A stretch of 64,000 nucleotides of DNA from Agapanthus africanus (lineage: Eukaryota; Streptophyta; Magnoliopsida; Asparagales; Amaryllidaceae): assembly GCA_030015575.1 (NCBI GenBank), contig JASDDO010000016.1, forward strand, positions 70,243,396 through 70,307,395. The letters run 5' to 3'. A program made the translations under genes and the position numbers. The notes under the pieces are model-generated. The model did no database searches and was not told the DNA's origin. It was given only the letters and a program-made list of their open reading frames with translations. Positions 45,069 to 57,407 of this stretch are shown here, piece after piece. Position 1 is the stretch's first letter. Every line of letters begins with the position of its first letter.

Positions 45069-46290
45069 GACGGTAATTTATTTCTTTGTGTAATTTCGGG
45101 TTAACTTGTGAATATAAATCTAACCGAAAAACCAAAAAAAATAGACATTGTAAAAAAACCATCTTGTTATTTTTGATTAGTTTTTGTGAAAGTGTGCAGG
45201 ATAAAACGAAGTTCAAGTTCAGTGCCAAAGACGTGGGAAGTTAGACCCATATTTCGCGGCTACACCACGACGGATCAAGACGGAGCCAACGGTCTACTGT
45301 AAAAATCTGGAGCAGATACAGTGAGCAAATCAAAATTCAGGAAATCGAGACAAGAAGAGACAGCAAAATAAGGATTTACAAATTTTTTGAAGGCCCAATC
45401 CTCCCTTACTGCCGCGGAACCGCGGCATAAGCAAGCTTAGGCCGCGGAACCGCGGCCGTCTGGTGCCATCAGGGTTCCAAATTCCCTGTAAGTGTTTATC
45501 TCCTCTTCCCCACTCCTCTGGACTCCACTGAATTGTGTTTTCTGCAGCATTCTTTGCGCAAATTCTCTTCCCCCTTCCAATAAATTATTTTTGTGCAGGA
45601 TTCTTTGCGCCGCGCTAAAGAAAAAATAAAAATTGATTGCAATTGATTTGTTACTGCTTTGCATTTATTAATACGGACTTAAGGGGCTTGAAACCAATTC
45701 AGATTGGGTGGGGATTTCATCACCCTTCCCAGGACCCCAGAAATCACAAAAAGCATATGCATTGACCATTGTTAAATTAAAAAAATACTAGACTCAGCCC
45801 TAAGGACTTCGCGCTCAATAGGACAGAGGACTAGTTACAGGCATCGGCCGTTTATCCTATCCTGACTTTTGCGGTGTCTAGGCAAGTGTGTCGAAGGCAA
45901 GTGGTTACTTAATTAGGACCACTACTTACGTAGTGGGGAGCCTCCCACTTACCTGGCACTTACCTGGCCGCAATTGTTGGAGAAGAGGCGGTTTGAGGTC
46001 CTGTTTCTAGCCCTTTGGAACAGTTAGGAGCTGTCTAGCTGACCTAGGTGACCCTAGATCTAGGTGTGATTGTGCATATCTTGTTTGTGATTGCTTGAAG
46101 CCGTAAGTCCGTACATATTTCTGTAAAGCTCTTTCTAAAAAGAAAAAAAGGGAAAAAATCAAAAACCTTTATAAAAACTTGCCCTTTGTCTCCAAAAATC
46201 CATTTTTCACCCACCACCCATCGTATTTCTCCATTGACGTTTTCTTACCCTCACCTTCTCCGCTTTGACTATACTAAACTCGTTTAGTGT
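45069..46290 (+). other. Athila leader
   Basis: About 1.2 kb of untranslated sequence between primer site and gag. It contains the GC module at 45411-45457, about 350 bp from the primer site. I see no gene. Confidence 0.7.
45411..45457 (+). repeat. GC-rich paired-palindrome module (Athila leader)
   Basis: GCCGCGGAACCGCGGC, a spacer of about 14 bases, then GGCCGCGGAACCGCGGCC. Here the second arm has AA instead of TT in its centre. Confidence 0.9.
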
Positions 46291-47044
46291 ATGTCCGCTT
46301 GGTCTCGGGACACTAGTGCCCGCCTAGTCCGCGTTACGTTAGTCGCTACCGACTACGCGATCGACTCAGACGTCGAAACTCCGTCCACGCCTCTTTCACC
46401 CTTACCTTTGCCGGCCAACCCCGACGTTGACCGGAATTCTGTTCATACATCCTCACCTTCACCTTCACCAACCTCTTCTTCCGCGATGTCAGGATTTAAT
46501 CCAAACATCCCTACAACTCCCTCAGGATTGATTCGACCTCCTATGGATACGAATAACCCACCACCACCGCCTGTTGTAGCACCGCAGCGAATCGCGCTCC
46601 AGGATCGTTTCTATCCCACCCGTTCTGCACTTCCCACCTGTCTTTCTCTTCCACCGGCCAATGGGGATAATTTTGAAATTAAGCCCCATTTCATCAACAT
46701 GCTCCCGAAATTTCATGGGCTTGAATCTGAAGATGCCTATATCTTCATCAACAAATTTCAAAACGTTTGTGCCATGATGAAAACCACCCAGCTGTCGGAC
46801 GATGCTATACGGCTACGGGTCATTCCGTTCACTTTATGCGATCTTGCTGAAAAATGGCTGTATAGCACCGCTTCCCACTCCAAAACCAGTTGGGACGAGT
46901 TTGTTAAAGCGTTTCTCAAAAAATTCTATCCGAATCATAAAACCGCAAGGATCCGTAACGAAATCAACCAATTCTCTCAGCTTCCTTATGAACCCTTCTG
47001 GAAGTGCTTTGACCGGTATAAAGACCTTCTTGTTCAGTGCCCTC
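46291..47044 (+). pseudogene. Athila gag, 5' part
   Basis: Open from MSAWSRDTSARLVRV. Residues about 30-110 are Ser/Pro-rich. The Athila gag domain follows (FEIKPHFINMLPKFHGLESEDAY, LAEKWLYSTA, TSWDEFVKAFLKKFYP, EPFWKCFDRYKDLLVQCP). At the last codons the Copia-B LTR begins (47045), and the same frame resumes after 57412 with HHGIEKCQLCQTLYEGL. Nothing else is broken in this part. Its normal role is the capsid/nucleocapsid of the virus-like particle. Confidence 0.9.
47040..47044. other. Target-site duplication CCCTC of Copia-B (left)
   Basis: CCCTC precedes the Copia-B LTR and is repeated at 57408-57412 after it. Counting one copy only, the gag frame is continuous. Confidence 0.95.
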
Positions 47045-49249
47045 TGTTAGTTATATGTATGCCCTAGAGGCCATTACTGTACATAGGATGTATATTGTAG
47101 TGGATGCTGGGACATATATAGGGAGGACTTTCTTGCTCGACATGATAGTATGCTATCTGGTTACTCTTTACCTTAACGTGTATACTGATTGTCTCTCTGT
47201 TACATGTTGGTAAAGACCTTAGGATGTGTACTTGACTACCTGGACTATGATGCGGATCATACTAGTGGGGACATGGTAGTCTATAAGTACATCCTTCAAG
47301 GTCCCTAGTCGTGGGTGTATCGAGACGGGGCATCGATATACCAGAGTAGACTAGCGTATACCTTCTCGACCCATACAGATGGGTGATGGATGATCCCATA
47401 TCCATTGGTGTTTGACATCATAGATGATGTACGGGTGCTCAGTGGAGACTGGGTACACTGGACGGACTCGCCGAGAACTCCCAGATGGTATTATACCTTA
47501 CGTCAGATGGCAGTTCTCTGGTGACACTGGTACATAGTAGTCTGTTGACCCGAGATCGTCATAGAGTCTTGTGTGATTCCCACTGTGCTTTGATTTCCAC
47601 CTTACCACGTCCAAGAGGGCGTGCAAAACGGTGGTTTTTGGGTACAGTCCCGAATCACATGGAGGCAATAAGCGATAGGAGGGGATTCGTCTCTCCCGGT
47701 ATAGGGAGTTGATGTTGCGCTGTGTTCGATTGGCTATAACCGGAAATTCCTGGCCAGGGTTGCTGAGATTTACTGGTAAGTGTTACCAGTAGTTTCTCGA
47801 ACTGTTATAGACCTCATATCGACACGACTTATCGAGCTATTAGGGTCTGACGTTTACCACCCCCTAGGCGAGATATGCGACATATCAGACGACGAGACCG
47901 GACTGTACGGTAAGTGTTACTGGTTGGATTCACAGGAGTGTGAGCGGGCTTGCTCGTCGATCTTCTGATCGCTCAATACCCGGGTGGCCGTTACGTTTAG
48001 CAGACCGCTTGCAGCTTGTGGGTGTTTGATATGATCATCACCTGCTGCCGGCGTATTGACGAGTCTTTAGAGTCCTACACAGAGGTTTCCTGGCTCAAGC
48101 GAAACGAAATAGGAGCGCATATGAGATATGTGCTGGACCGAGAATAATGCGTGTATGTGATACCATATTCAATTCTCGCGATGAATGTATCGATTGGTTG
48201 TATGCGATATAACCTAGTTATCGAATCGAGGATTGATTCGATAAGTCGATCCATTGGATACTGGTCGGTCATATGCGATATGACCGGATCGTTAAATCAA
48301 GTGTTGATTTAATGATTTAATGTATAATTATATATTTGATATATTACTTTGCATTAACTAGTATTGGTTCACTTTAAAAAGGATTTTCTCACTTGATGTG
48401 CACATTGTATATGTGATATACTTTTGTGCATTTGATTGTATCATGTTTGATGATACATGATAGTTTGTGTGTTTGGTTTAAAACATGGTTGGTCAATGGT
48501 TAGGGTTTCTTTTGCTTCATTTACTTATTCATTTATTTATTTATTCATTTAAGAAAGAAATAAAATGGTGGCTAACTTTGGATTATCTTTGAAGCTTCAT
48601 GAAGCTTTGAAATGGTTGACCATTTTGTTTCTTTTCCTAACCCTAACCATTCACCTAACCTTGGTTCATTCTCTACAACTAACTATGGTTGCAAATATGA
48701 TAAGTATCATATTATTTCTTATTTTAGAAAATACTTATCTTATTCTTTTCTTCTTCTTCTTCTTCAACAAAGAAGAAAGCTTGCAACCATTAATGGCATC
48801 TTGAGAAAAAGAGTGAGAAATCCAATTCTAAAGTGAACCCACTTCCTATTTCTTCATCCTCTACCACTTGCCAAGTAGTATAGGGTGTTTTCTTCACAAG
48901 TTTCATGGCTTGGTGAAGTTGGAGCTTGATCTTGTGTTGCCTCGACGTAGATCATCTTCGGCATCGAAGTCGACGACCTAGCCCGCCCATTTCTCCGATG
49001 AAGCCGACGCTAGAGCCCGGGATCCGATGATCACAGCGAGGAGACTTCATCACGGAGCTATGGAGGTGGAGGACCGGATCTACAAAGGTCGTATTTCCGT
49101 TCACTTATTAGTTAAGCAGTTAACTAGTTGCTTGTTTCGCCTAAAATTCTAGTTAACGATCTAGACTAGGGTTTCTCGGCACCGTAAAATTTGAAATTGG
49201 CATGGTTGATGCCTTGTGAGACCTCATTAGTGTGCCTAGGAACCCTACA
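47045..49249 (+). repeat. Copia-B 5' LTR (2205 bp)
   Basis: TGTTAG...CCTACA, matched by 55202-57407. Left flank CCCTC. Frames such as 48565-48804 are repeated in the other LTR and are not host genes. Confidence 0.97.
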
Positions 49250-49250
49250 G

Positions 49251-49262
49251 TGGTATCAGAGC
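49251..49262 (+). other. Copia-B primer-binding site, initiator-Met tRNA type
   Basis: TGGTATCAGAGC one base after the LTR end. Confidence 0.95.
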
Positions 49263-49447
49263 CTAGCTAGAGGCTTAGGCGAAGTGTAGACGATGTTAGA
49301 ATTCCGATCGAACCGAAACCCTAACCCCAAAATGCTCTCTGGACATTTTTCAAAAACTGGGTTTTTTCCAGATTAAAAATTCTTAAAATATTCAGCAGGA
49401 AATTCTAAGAATTACGGTGCAAAATTGACCAAGAGATCCCTCTAAAG

Positions 49448-49496
49448 CGCGGCGGAACCGCGGCATAAGCATGGCTTCTGCGGCGGTTCCGCGGCC
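49448..49496 (+). repeat. GC-rich paired-palindrome module (Copia-B leader)
   Basis: GGCGGAACCGCGGC, a spacer of about 17 bases, then GCGGCGGTTCCGCGGCC, about 200 bp from the primer site. The first arm and the spacer start CATAAGCA are the same as in the Athila leader copy at 45411. Confidence 0.9.
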
Positions 49497-52400
49497 AAAT
49501 TATGAGATCAACTATAAATTTTTGCACAGTAATTTGTCTCTTCAGGTGCTGAGTTTTCTGGGAATGTTTAATTTTCACTCAAGAGTTAAGTTTTCTGGGG
49601 TGTTTTGGAGCGTCGATGATTCGATCGGAAATTTCAAACTTTGTCTATGTGCTTTTCCGGGTAATTTTAGAATATGTTAAAAAGTTCGACCGGATATAAA
49701 TACCCACTTTTTCCCTTGTCGGGAAATTTCCAAGTGTTGGATTTTTCCGTAGTTTAAATGACGTTCTAAGTTGTGCAAGTAACGCGATGGTCCCTCTAGA
49801 AGACAACAAACCTTAACTCGATTATGTGACCGTCTTGAACTGCCCTTTGAACCTCAGGGTTTGGGGCAGTACGGCGTGCCACATGTGAGGCGTTGGCTTG
49901 ACCCTTCTACGGCTGGACCGTTGGTACTGAGGCATGAACTGGATGTTTTTAAACTTGTTTCATGTGTTGAGCTATTTCGGGAAAACTTGGGTGTTTGACT
50001 GTTCGATCGGAAAGTTTAACATTTTCTATTTATCTGGAAAGTGATACAATAATTGGAATTCACAAGTAGTTATGAGATAACTGAATGAATATTATAAACA
50101 CAGCACTTTAGTCTCACATGATTGGTTGCCACGGAATTTTGATGCGATCAAAAGTCCGTCGCAATCACGTAGCGTACGCGGATACTCGCCGGGTAAACTT
50201 AATAGACAGCTACACCCCATAGCCCCGACCAAGTGACTGTAGGAGAACCCCGTCGCCGAAAGCATCCGTTCGGGTGCTCGCGGCAGCGGTGTTCCGCCTT
50301 GGTGCACTTCGTCGACGGCATCGGGGGTGCGGCCGCCTACTAAAGTTTGTGACGAGCATTCGATCAGTTTTTCGGGAATCTTGTTGAATTGCCCAACTTG
50401 ATATTGAAAAGTGTTTTCGATTTTGAGACTAAAATACGGGTTTATAATTGTTAGGCATGCGATGTCTAAGTATTTCATTTGATTAGGCATGCGATGTCTA
50501 AAGAGGTTGCGGATTCCAGCTGTTATAGTTTTACACTTTCTTTTCTGTGACCGTAAGTGTAATATGTGATATCGCCGGTTTCGTTGCTATATGTCAACGA
50601 CAATTGGGATACGCATGTTTACTTACGTTGATGACATATGATGTTATGTGTTGCTGGATATGTTATATTGGATCGTCGTATTTTGAATAGCCGGGGGTTT
50701 TTTATGTGAGATGAGTGTTTTTCATTTTCATTCATGTAAAAACTTGTATGTAATATTCTTTTATTGGGGCACTTCCAGGTTGCGGAAGTTGTCACCGTTG
50801 ATGTATATTATTTACTTTTCCGCACTAGGATAGACCCAAGGAGAAGGACACAAGTAACCGGGTTCTGGAGTCCAGTGGGAGACCAACTCGAGGAGTCGAG
50901 TTCGGGTCTCCTAACTCTAGAATTGGTAGGGTTGCTTGCCGCTCTCGTAGGGGTCTAGGGGTGTGGGTTTGGCTATTCATCGCGACCGTGGAATCCGTGT
51001 TTTATACTGGCTCGTATTGAAAACACGGACGTCCTAGTATATCCAATATTTCATATGATTCTTCTGCTGCGATATCTGTGATGTGATCATTTGATGTTCT
51101 GTGATAGATACTGTATATAGTATATATGATATATTATATAGACGTTACTTATGTTTTACACCCGTGCTACCCCTGCCCCGCTCTGCCGTTAGTTACCTAA
51201 CCTAACGGTGCACGAGGGGACATCGAGGCGAATGAGGATGGCATAAGTGTACGTCGTATTTATCTGTGATGTTTAGGTGACTTAAATGATGGGACTTCAT
51301 TAATGTGATTAATGATAGAAAAGAAACCTAAGATGTTGTGGAATCGAATTTCAAAATTAAAGAAGGTAGCTACAGTTCTTGCTTTGCATCGCGGTGTTCC
51401 TTGTAGAACATCCTGCACCTTATTCGATAAGGAAAGGACCGAGATCCCTTCACCGGGAGTGACTCCTTTAGCAATAACTGGCAGATGCTACAAACTCGGT
51501 TTGTTTTTTATTGCTTCTATAGTTTCTGCTTTGCACAGTGATATATATGATATATCTCGCACCTCATTCGACGAGGAAAGGACCGATGATCCCTTCACCG
51601 GGAGTGACTCCTTTAGCAAAACTAGAAAAGCCTAAAAAACACTCCATTTCAAAATTCATTCGATCCTACAACGATATCAAGTTCATTACGCAATAGGTTT
51701 TCAGAAAAACCTGTCGTAGCCCTCCGTCATTTCAGATAAGTCCTACTTAGTATTCGTGCTACATTTGTTGACCTCCGTCAAGGCGTAGTGTGCGGTAGCT
51801 AACTAGTATTTATCTGCTTATGCATATGATGCAGATTGGATTAGGGTACTCGTGCGACTTTGTTGACCTCCGTCAAGGGTCGTGCGGGTGGGTTTGATTC
51901 AATCAAGAAATGACGGGTTGAACTTGACTAGTAGCCTATGGTTTGTTGATCTCCGTCAAGGTCATAGGGTGCTAGGGGCAAAATTATCGGGAATTTCAAG
52001 TGTTGAAATTTGCAATGAGATTGCATACCTTCTATGAGATAGTTGGATCCCGATACCCGCTGCGAGTAAGAGTTACTCCTGGGAGAGTTTTACACATTAC
52101 AATTAGCCGATCAAGTAGGTGTCTAGAAAGGTGTTAATGAGGTTACGCCTCTGGGAAAACGAGGTTTACATTAATTAGGTCCGTGCGAAAGCACGGGGAA
52201 CCTCCCTCAAAGTACCGACACTGGCCTGGCTGAAAGATTGGCGAACTTGTAGTGTGTAATTAATCCCGACTAGTCTTTCCTTTTAGGGTTTGAAGGAAGA
52301 TTTGATAAAAACAGTGGGAGCCATCCTGATTAGATAAAATAAAAACCAATCTATTCTTTCAAGAGCATACGCTGAGTGTTTTCTTCTCTCACTCTCCAGG
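49497..52400 (+). other. Copia-B non-coding leader with repeated modules
   Basis: About 2.9 kb with no recognisable gag. It holds the pair of CACCGGGAGTGACTCC units (51381-51470 and 51528-51615) and three TTGTTGA(C/T)CTCCGTCAAGG blocks (near 51765, 51865 and 51945). It aligns with 1543-3600 of Copia-A in order. A minus frame at 50092-50490 has no recognisable domain and I treat it as a chance frame. Confidence 0.7.
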
Positions 52401-52409
52401 TAGCGACCA

Positions 52410-52800
52410 TGTCACGCCTTAATCAAGATAATAATACGGAATTTTGACCGAACCCGCTTGTTATACTGAGCTGGGGAACGTTGGTCCCGCTCCAACTTAC
52501 AATTGTTATAAGACAGAGCAGGAAATTGGGGAATACCAGATTTCCCGTGCCGCCCAAACGAGGAAAGTGCATATGATGCATCATCTTTGGGTGTGTTCGT
52601 TACAAAGAACTTTTTCTCAGTATACTCTACGTCCTGGGTATTTGATACCGGATCAAGATCCCAGATATGTAATCAGTTACATAGGGCTACAGAAAGGCAG
52701 AGAACTGAGAACGGGTGATAAGTTTCATGAGGCAGAAAATGGTGCAAGTGTTGCAGCCAAGTCTGTTGGTCACTGTCACCCTGTATTCCAAATACATTGA
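52410..52800 (+). pseudogene. Copia-B gag/protease relic
   Basis: The frame at 52444-52800 ends in EAENGASVAAKSVGHCHPVFQ, which resembles the NGxxVAAxAVG segment in the protease-integrase linker of plant copia polyproteins. Upstream I recognise no gag or zinc knuckle. Most of gag appears to be lost. Confidence 0.5.
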
Positions 52801-52924
52801 TTCTGAACGAATGTTATTAGATACCGAACCTGATATACAAAATCATATCAGTCTCTTTATTAGTAAAGAAATGATAAAATTTTGTATTGTTGGATAATGT
52901 TTTGAACATTTCCTATATCAAAAG

Positions 52925-53389
52925 TTGATTGGTTCAGGCACGTTATCTAAAAGCATTGATGTTCTAAATCAAACTACAATTCTTAGTATACGGAACACAC
53001 ACAAGAGGAAGAGTTCAGAAATGAACGGATCCTTCTTGAGGTATTGTAGATTAGGTCATATCAATGCGACCCGACTAGCTAAGTTGCACATAGATGCATG
53101 TTTAAATCTGTTTGAATTTACATCTTGTGAAACTTGCCAGTCATGTCACAGAGATAAGATGACCACAGCTCTGTTTATTGGAAACAGAGAAAGAGTTAGT
53201 AAACTCTTGGGACTGATACATGATGATGTAGGTCCCCTGTCTACACATACCAAGACCGGTTCTTTGTACTTCATTACATTCTCTGATGATCTCTTTAGAT
53301 TCAGACATATGTTCCTGTTGAAACACAAGTCCGAACCTTTTGAGATATTCACAGAATATAAGTTAGAAGTAGAGAACCAATACGGGTAA
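52925..53389 (+). pseudogene. Copia-B integrase, N-terminal part
   Basis: The frame contains the pre-integrase zinc motif, with RLGHINATRLAKLH (H) and CETCQSCHRDKM (CxxC), then LLGLIHDDVGPLSTHTKTGSLYFITFSDD, the entry to the DDE core (first D in HDD). It stops at 53389; later integrase sequence continues in other frames near 53700-53770 (GCPSYV-like). Copia pol order is integrase before RT, as seen here. Confidence 0.85.
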
Positions 53390-55190
53390 AAGTATTATGT
53401 CCTTTGATGAGATTAAGGAGGAGAATACTTGAGCACGGAATTCTTGGACTTTTCTAAAGGAGAATGAGATTCTCTCTCAGCATTACTCCTCCGTATAAAC
53501 CATAGCAAGATGGTATATCGGGGCGGAGCAATAGCACCCTATGTAATATGGTGTGCTCTATGATGAGTACTACTGAGTTTCCTATTTCCTTTTTGGGAGT
53601 TATGCACTTATGAAGTTGCATACCTATTGAATAGGGTTCCAATCAAATCAGTTGCCTACCACTTCATATGTGATATGGAAAGGGGAGAGCCCTTCTCTTA
53701 AGTCAGTTAAGATTTGGGGTTGTCCGAGCTATGTCTAAAAGCATAATCCGGACAAGCTCGAGGCAAGGTCTGTTATGTAGAACTGGAAATGTTCCAGCTA
53801 TACAAACTGCAGCTGATGATTTGACAGAACCAAAGGATTCAATAGTTTCCAACGAACCTCAGCCTCTCCGCCAATCTAGTAGGGTTCCTCACCCACCTGA
53901 GAGATACTTCGGTTTCTCTATGACAGTGGGAGCGAGGAATGCATCATGAGATGATGACCCAACTAGTTTCGAGCTGGCCATCAAGAGTGGGACTCTGTAA
54001 GAATGGCTGGATGCTTAGCGATCTGAGATGGAATCCTTATACACCAACAAAGTATGGACTTTAGTTGCTATATCTGAAGGGTTAAATCCCCATCAGGAGC
54101 AAGTATATCTTGAGAAGATTACTTGGTGTAGATGGAAAAGTTGAGACTTTCAAAGCTAGACTTGTTAAAGGTTTTCGTCATCAACCAGGCGTGGATAATG
54201 ATGAAACCTTTTCTGGGGCCTATGCTTAAGTCCATCCAGATCCTACTTGCCACGGCTACATACCATGACTACGATATCTGGCGGTTGGGTGTCATGACTG
54301 TTTTTCTAAATGATATTTTAGAAGAGAGAGTCTATAAGTACACAGTCAGAAGGCGTCGTAGACAGTGGGAGCAGCGGAAACGTGTGCAAGATGTTTTATG
54401 TGATAAAGCAGGCATCGCGGAGTTGGAACGTCTGTTTTGATGTCTTAGTCAAAGAGTTTGACATCATCAAAATGGTCGATGAACCTTGTATAAACAAAAA
54501 GGTAGTAGGGAGTATGGTGGTGATCCTCGTAGAGTACGTGGATGACATACTCCTGATAGGGAAAGAGTTTCCTATGCTACGCTCGGTCAATCTCCACTTA
54601 TCACAATGGTTCTCCATATAGGATCAAAGTGATACCTAATAAATCCTAAGTTTTGGATCTATGAGATAGATCTAATTGGATGTTAGGATACTCACTAGTT
54701 GTAGTGAGATGGTATCAATTGATCCTGGGGAGAATCACTGGAAGGGTTCCAGGGTGATAAGGACGACTGAATGTCAGTCACAGGCATTGTCTTTACCCTC
54801 AGTAAAGGGACGGTATGTTGGAAGAGTTCCAAGCTAGATACCGTGGCATACTAGACGATAAAGGCTGGATACATCACTACTTAAGATGCTACCAAAGAGG
54901 CTGTCTGGGTGTATACTTGTTCATAAGATGAACTTAGTTCCTCCCATTGTGTGACAATGGAGTTGTGGCTTATGCCAAGGAACACCCGTCCCATCAGTGA
55001 TCCAGACATATTCTAAGGCAGTATCACCTGATCATGGAGATGGTTGATCTCCAGGCAGATCGAGGTTAGGAGAGCAGACTCAGAGGACAACACGGCGGAT
55101 CCACTCACAAAGGCCTTTTCCCAGAGAGAGATTTTTATGGGATGGTTGAGTATGAGATACTACAACCACTGCTACAGATGGCCCTAGTGC
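53390..55190 (+). pseudogene. Copia-B RT and RNase H relic
   Basis: Frame pieces: 54132-54440 (SIQILLATATYHDYDIWRLGVMTVFLND, the RT palm start) and 54382-54621 (QASRSWNVCFDVLVKEFDI, EYVDDILLIGKEFPMLRSV). The catalytic Y-V-D-D is at 54535-54546. Sequence between the fingers and QASRSWN is shortened, and there are many stops. RNase H ends with ADPLTKA at 55095-55115. The protein cannot be made whole. Confidence 0.88.
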
Positions 55191-55201
55191 AAGTGGGAGA
55201 T
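55191..55201 (+). other. Copia-B polypurine tract
   Basis: AAGTGGGAGAT before TGTTAG; same as in Copia-A. Confidence 0.9.
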
Positions 55202-57407
55202 TGTTAGTTATATGTATGCCCTAGAGGCCATTACTGTACATAGGATGTATATTGTAGTGGATGCTGGGACATATATAGGGAGGACTTTCTTGCTCGACAT
55301 GATAGTATGCTATCTGGTTACTCTTTACCTTAACGTGTATACTGATTGTCTCTCTGTTACATGTTGGTAAAGCCCTTAGGATGTGTACTTGACTACCTGG
55401 ACTATGATGCGGATCATACTAGTGGGGACATGGTAGTCTATAAGTACATCCTTCAAGGTCCCTAGTCGTGGGTATATAGAGACGGGGCATCGATATACCA
55501 GAGTAGACTAGCGTATACCTTCTCGACCCATACAGATGGGCGATGGACGATCCCATATCCATTGGTGTTTGACATCAGAGATGATGTACGGGTGCTCAGT
55601 GGAGACTGGGTACACTGGACGGACTCGCCGAGAACTCCCAGATGGTATTATACCTTACGTCAGATGGCAGTTCTCTGGTGACACTGGTACAGAGTAGTCT
55701 GTTGACCCGAGATCGTCATAGAGTCTTGTGTGATTCTCACTGTGCTTTGATTTCCACCTTACCACGTCCAAGAGGGCGTGCAAAACGGTGGTTTTTGGGT
55801 ACAGTCCCGAATCACATGGAGACAATGAGCGATAGGAGGGGATTCGTCTCTCCCGGTATAGGGAGTTGATGTTGCGCTGTGTTCGATTGGCTATAACCGG
55901 AAATCACTGGCCAGGGTTGCTGAGATTTACTGCTAAGTGTTACCAGTAGTTTCTCGAACTGTTATAGAACTCATATCGACACGACTTATCGAGCTATTGG
56001 GGTCTGACGTTTACCACCCCCCTAGGCGAGATATGCGACATATCAGATGACGAGACCGGACTGTACGGTAAGTGTTACTGGTTGGATTCACAGGAGTGTG
56101 AGCGGGCTTGCTCGTCGATCTTCTGATCGCTCAATACCCGGGTGGCCGTTACGTTTAGCAGACAGCTTACGGCTTGTGGGTGTTTGATATGATCATCACC
56201 TGCTGCCGGCGTATTGACGAGTCTTTAGAGTCCTACACAGAGGTTTCCTGGCTCAAACGAAACGAAATAGGAGCGCATATGAGATATGTGCGGGACCGAG
56301 AATAATGCGTGTATGTGATACCGTATTCAATTCTCGCGATGAATGTATCGATTGGTTGTATGCGATATAACCTAGTTATCGAATCGAGGATTGATTCGAT
56401 AAGTCGATACATTGGATACTGGTCGGTCATATGCGATATGACCGGATCGTTAAATCAAGTGTTGATTTAATGATTTAATGTATAATTATATATTTGATAT
56501 ATTACTTTGCATTAACTAGTATTGGTTCACTTTAAAAAGGATTTTCTCACTTGATGTGCGCATTGTATATGTGATATACTTTTGTGCATTTGATTGTATC
56601 ATGTTTGATGATACATGATAGTTTGTGTGTTTGGTTTAAACCATGGTTGGTCAATGGTTAGGGTTTCTTTTGCTTCATTTACTTATTCATTTATTTATTT
56701 ATTCATTTAAGAAAGAAATAAAATGGTGGCTAACTTTGGATTATCTTTGAAGCTTCATGAAGCTTTGAAATGGTTGACCATTTTGTTTCTTTTCCTAACC
56801 CTAACCATTCACCTAACCTTGGTTCATTCTCTACAACTAACTATGGTTGCAAATATGATAAGTATCATATTATTTCTTATTTTAGAAAATACTTATCATA
56901 TTCTTTTCTTCTTCTTCTTCTTCAACAAAGAAGAAAGCTTGTAACCATTAATGGCATCTTGAGAAAAAGAGTGAGAAATCCAATTCTAAAGTGAACCCAC
57001 TTCCTATTTCTTCATCCTTTACCACTTGCCAAGTAGTATAGGGTGTTTTCTTCACAAGTTTCATGGTTTGGTGAAGTTGGAGCTTGATCTTGTGTTGCCT
57101 CGACGTAGATCATCTTCGGCATCAAAGTCGACGACCTAGCCCGCCCATTTCTCCGATGAAGCCGACGCTAGAGCCCGGGATCCGATGATCACAACGAGGA
57201 GACTTCATCACGGAGCTATGGAGGTGGAGGACCGGATCTACAAAGGTCGTATTTCCGTTCACTTATTAGTTAAGCAGTTAACTAGTTGCTTGTTTCGCCT
57301 AATATTCTAGTTAACGATCTAGTCTAGGGTTTCTCGGCACCGTAAAATTTGAAATTGGCATGGTTGATGCCTTGTGAGACCTCATTAGTGTGCCTAGGAA
57401 CCCTACA
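55202..57407 (+). repeat. Copia-B 3' LTR (2206 bp)
   Basis: TGTTAG...CCTACA. Nearly identical to 47045-49249, with about 25 substitutions counted roughly by eye. Followed by CCCTC (57408-57412). Confidence 0.97.

Larger units (their letters stand above)
47045..57407 (+). mobile_element. Copia-B: Ty1/copia element inserted in Athila gag
   Basis: Complete from LTR to LTR (10,363 bp): 5' LTR 47045-49249, Met primer site 49251, leader with GC module, about 2 kb of decayed pol, polypurine tract, and 3' LTR 55202-57407. The LTRs differ at roughly 1 per cent of positions by eye, so insertion is recent relative to the decay of pol. The LTR start TGTTAGTTATATGTATGCCCTAGAGG resembles the ATGCCCTAGAGG start known from Angela/BARE-type copia LTRs (from memory, untested). 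Confidence 0.93.

Noticed and set aside
48565..48836. Hydrophobic small frames that could look like a membrane peptide gene (also 56723-56994)
   Set aside because: Inside the Copia-B LTR in both copies; the hydrophobic run comes from TTCTTCTTC sequence.
50092..50490. 132-codon minus-strand frame in the Copia-B leader
   Set aside because: No recognisable domain, no equivalent in Copia-A, and antisense to the element.
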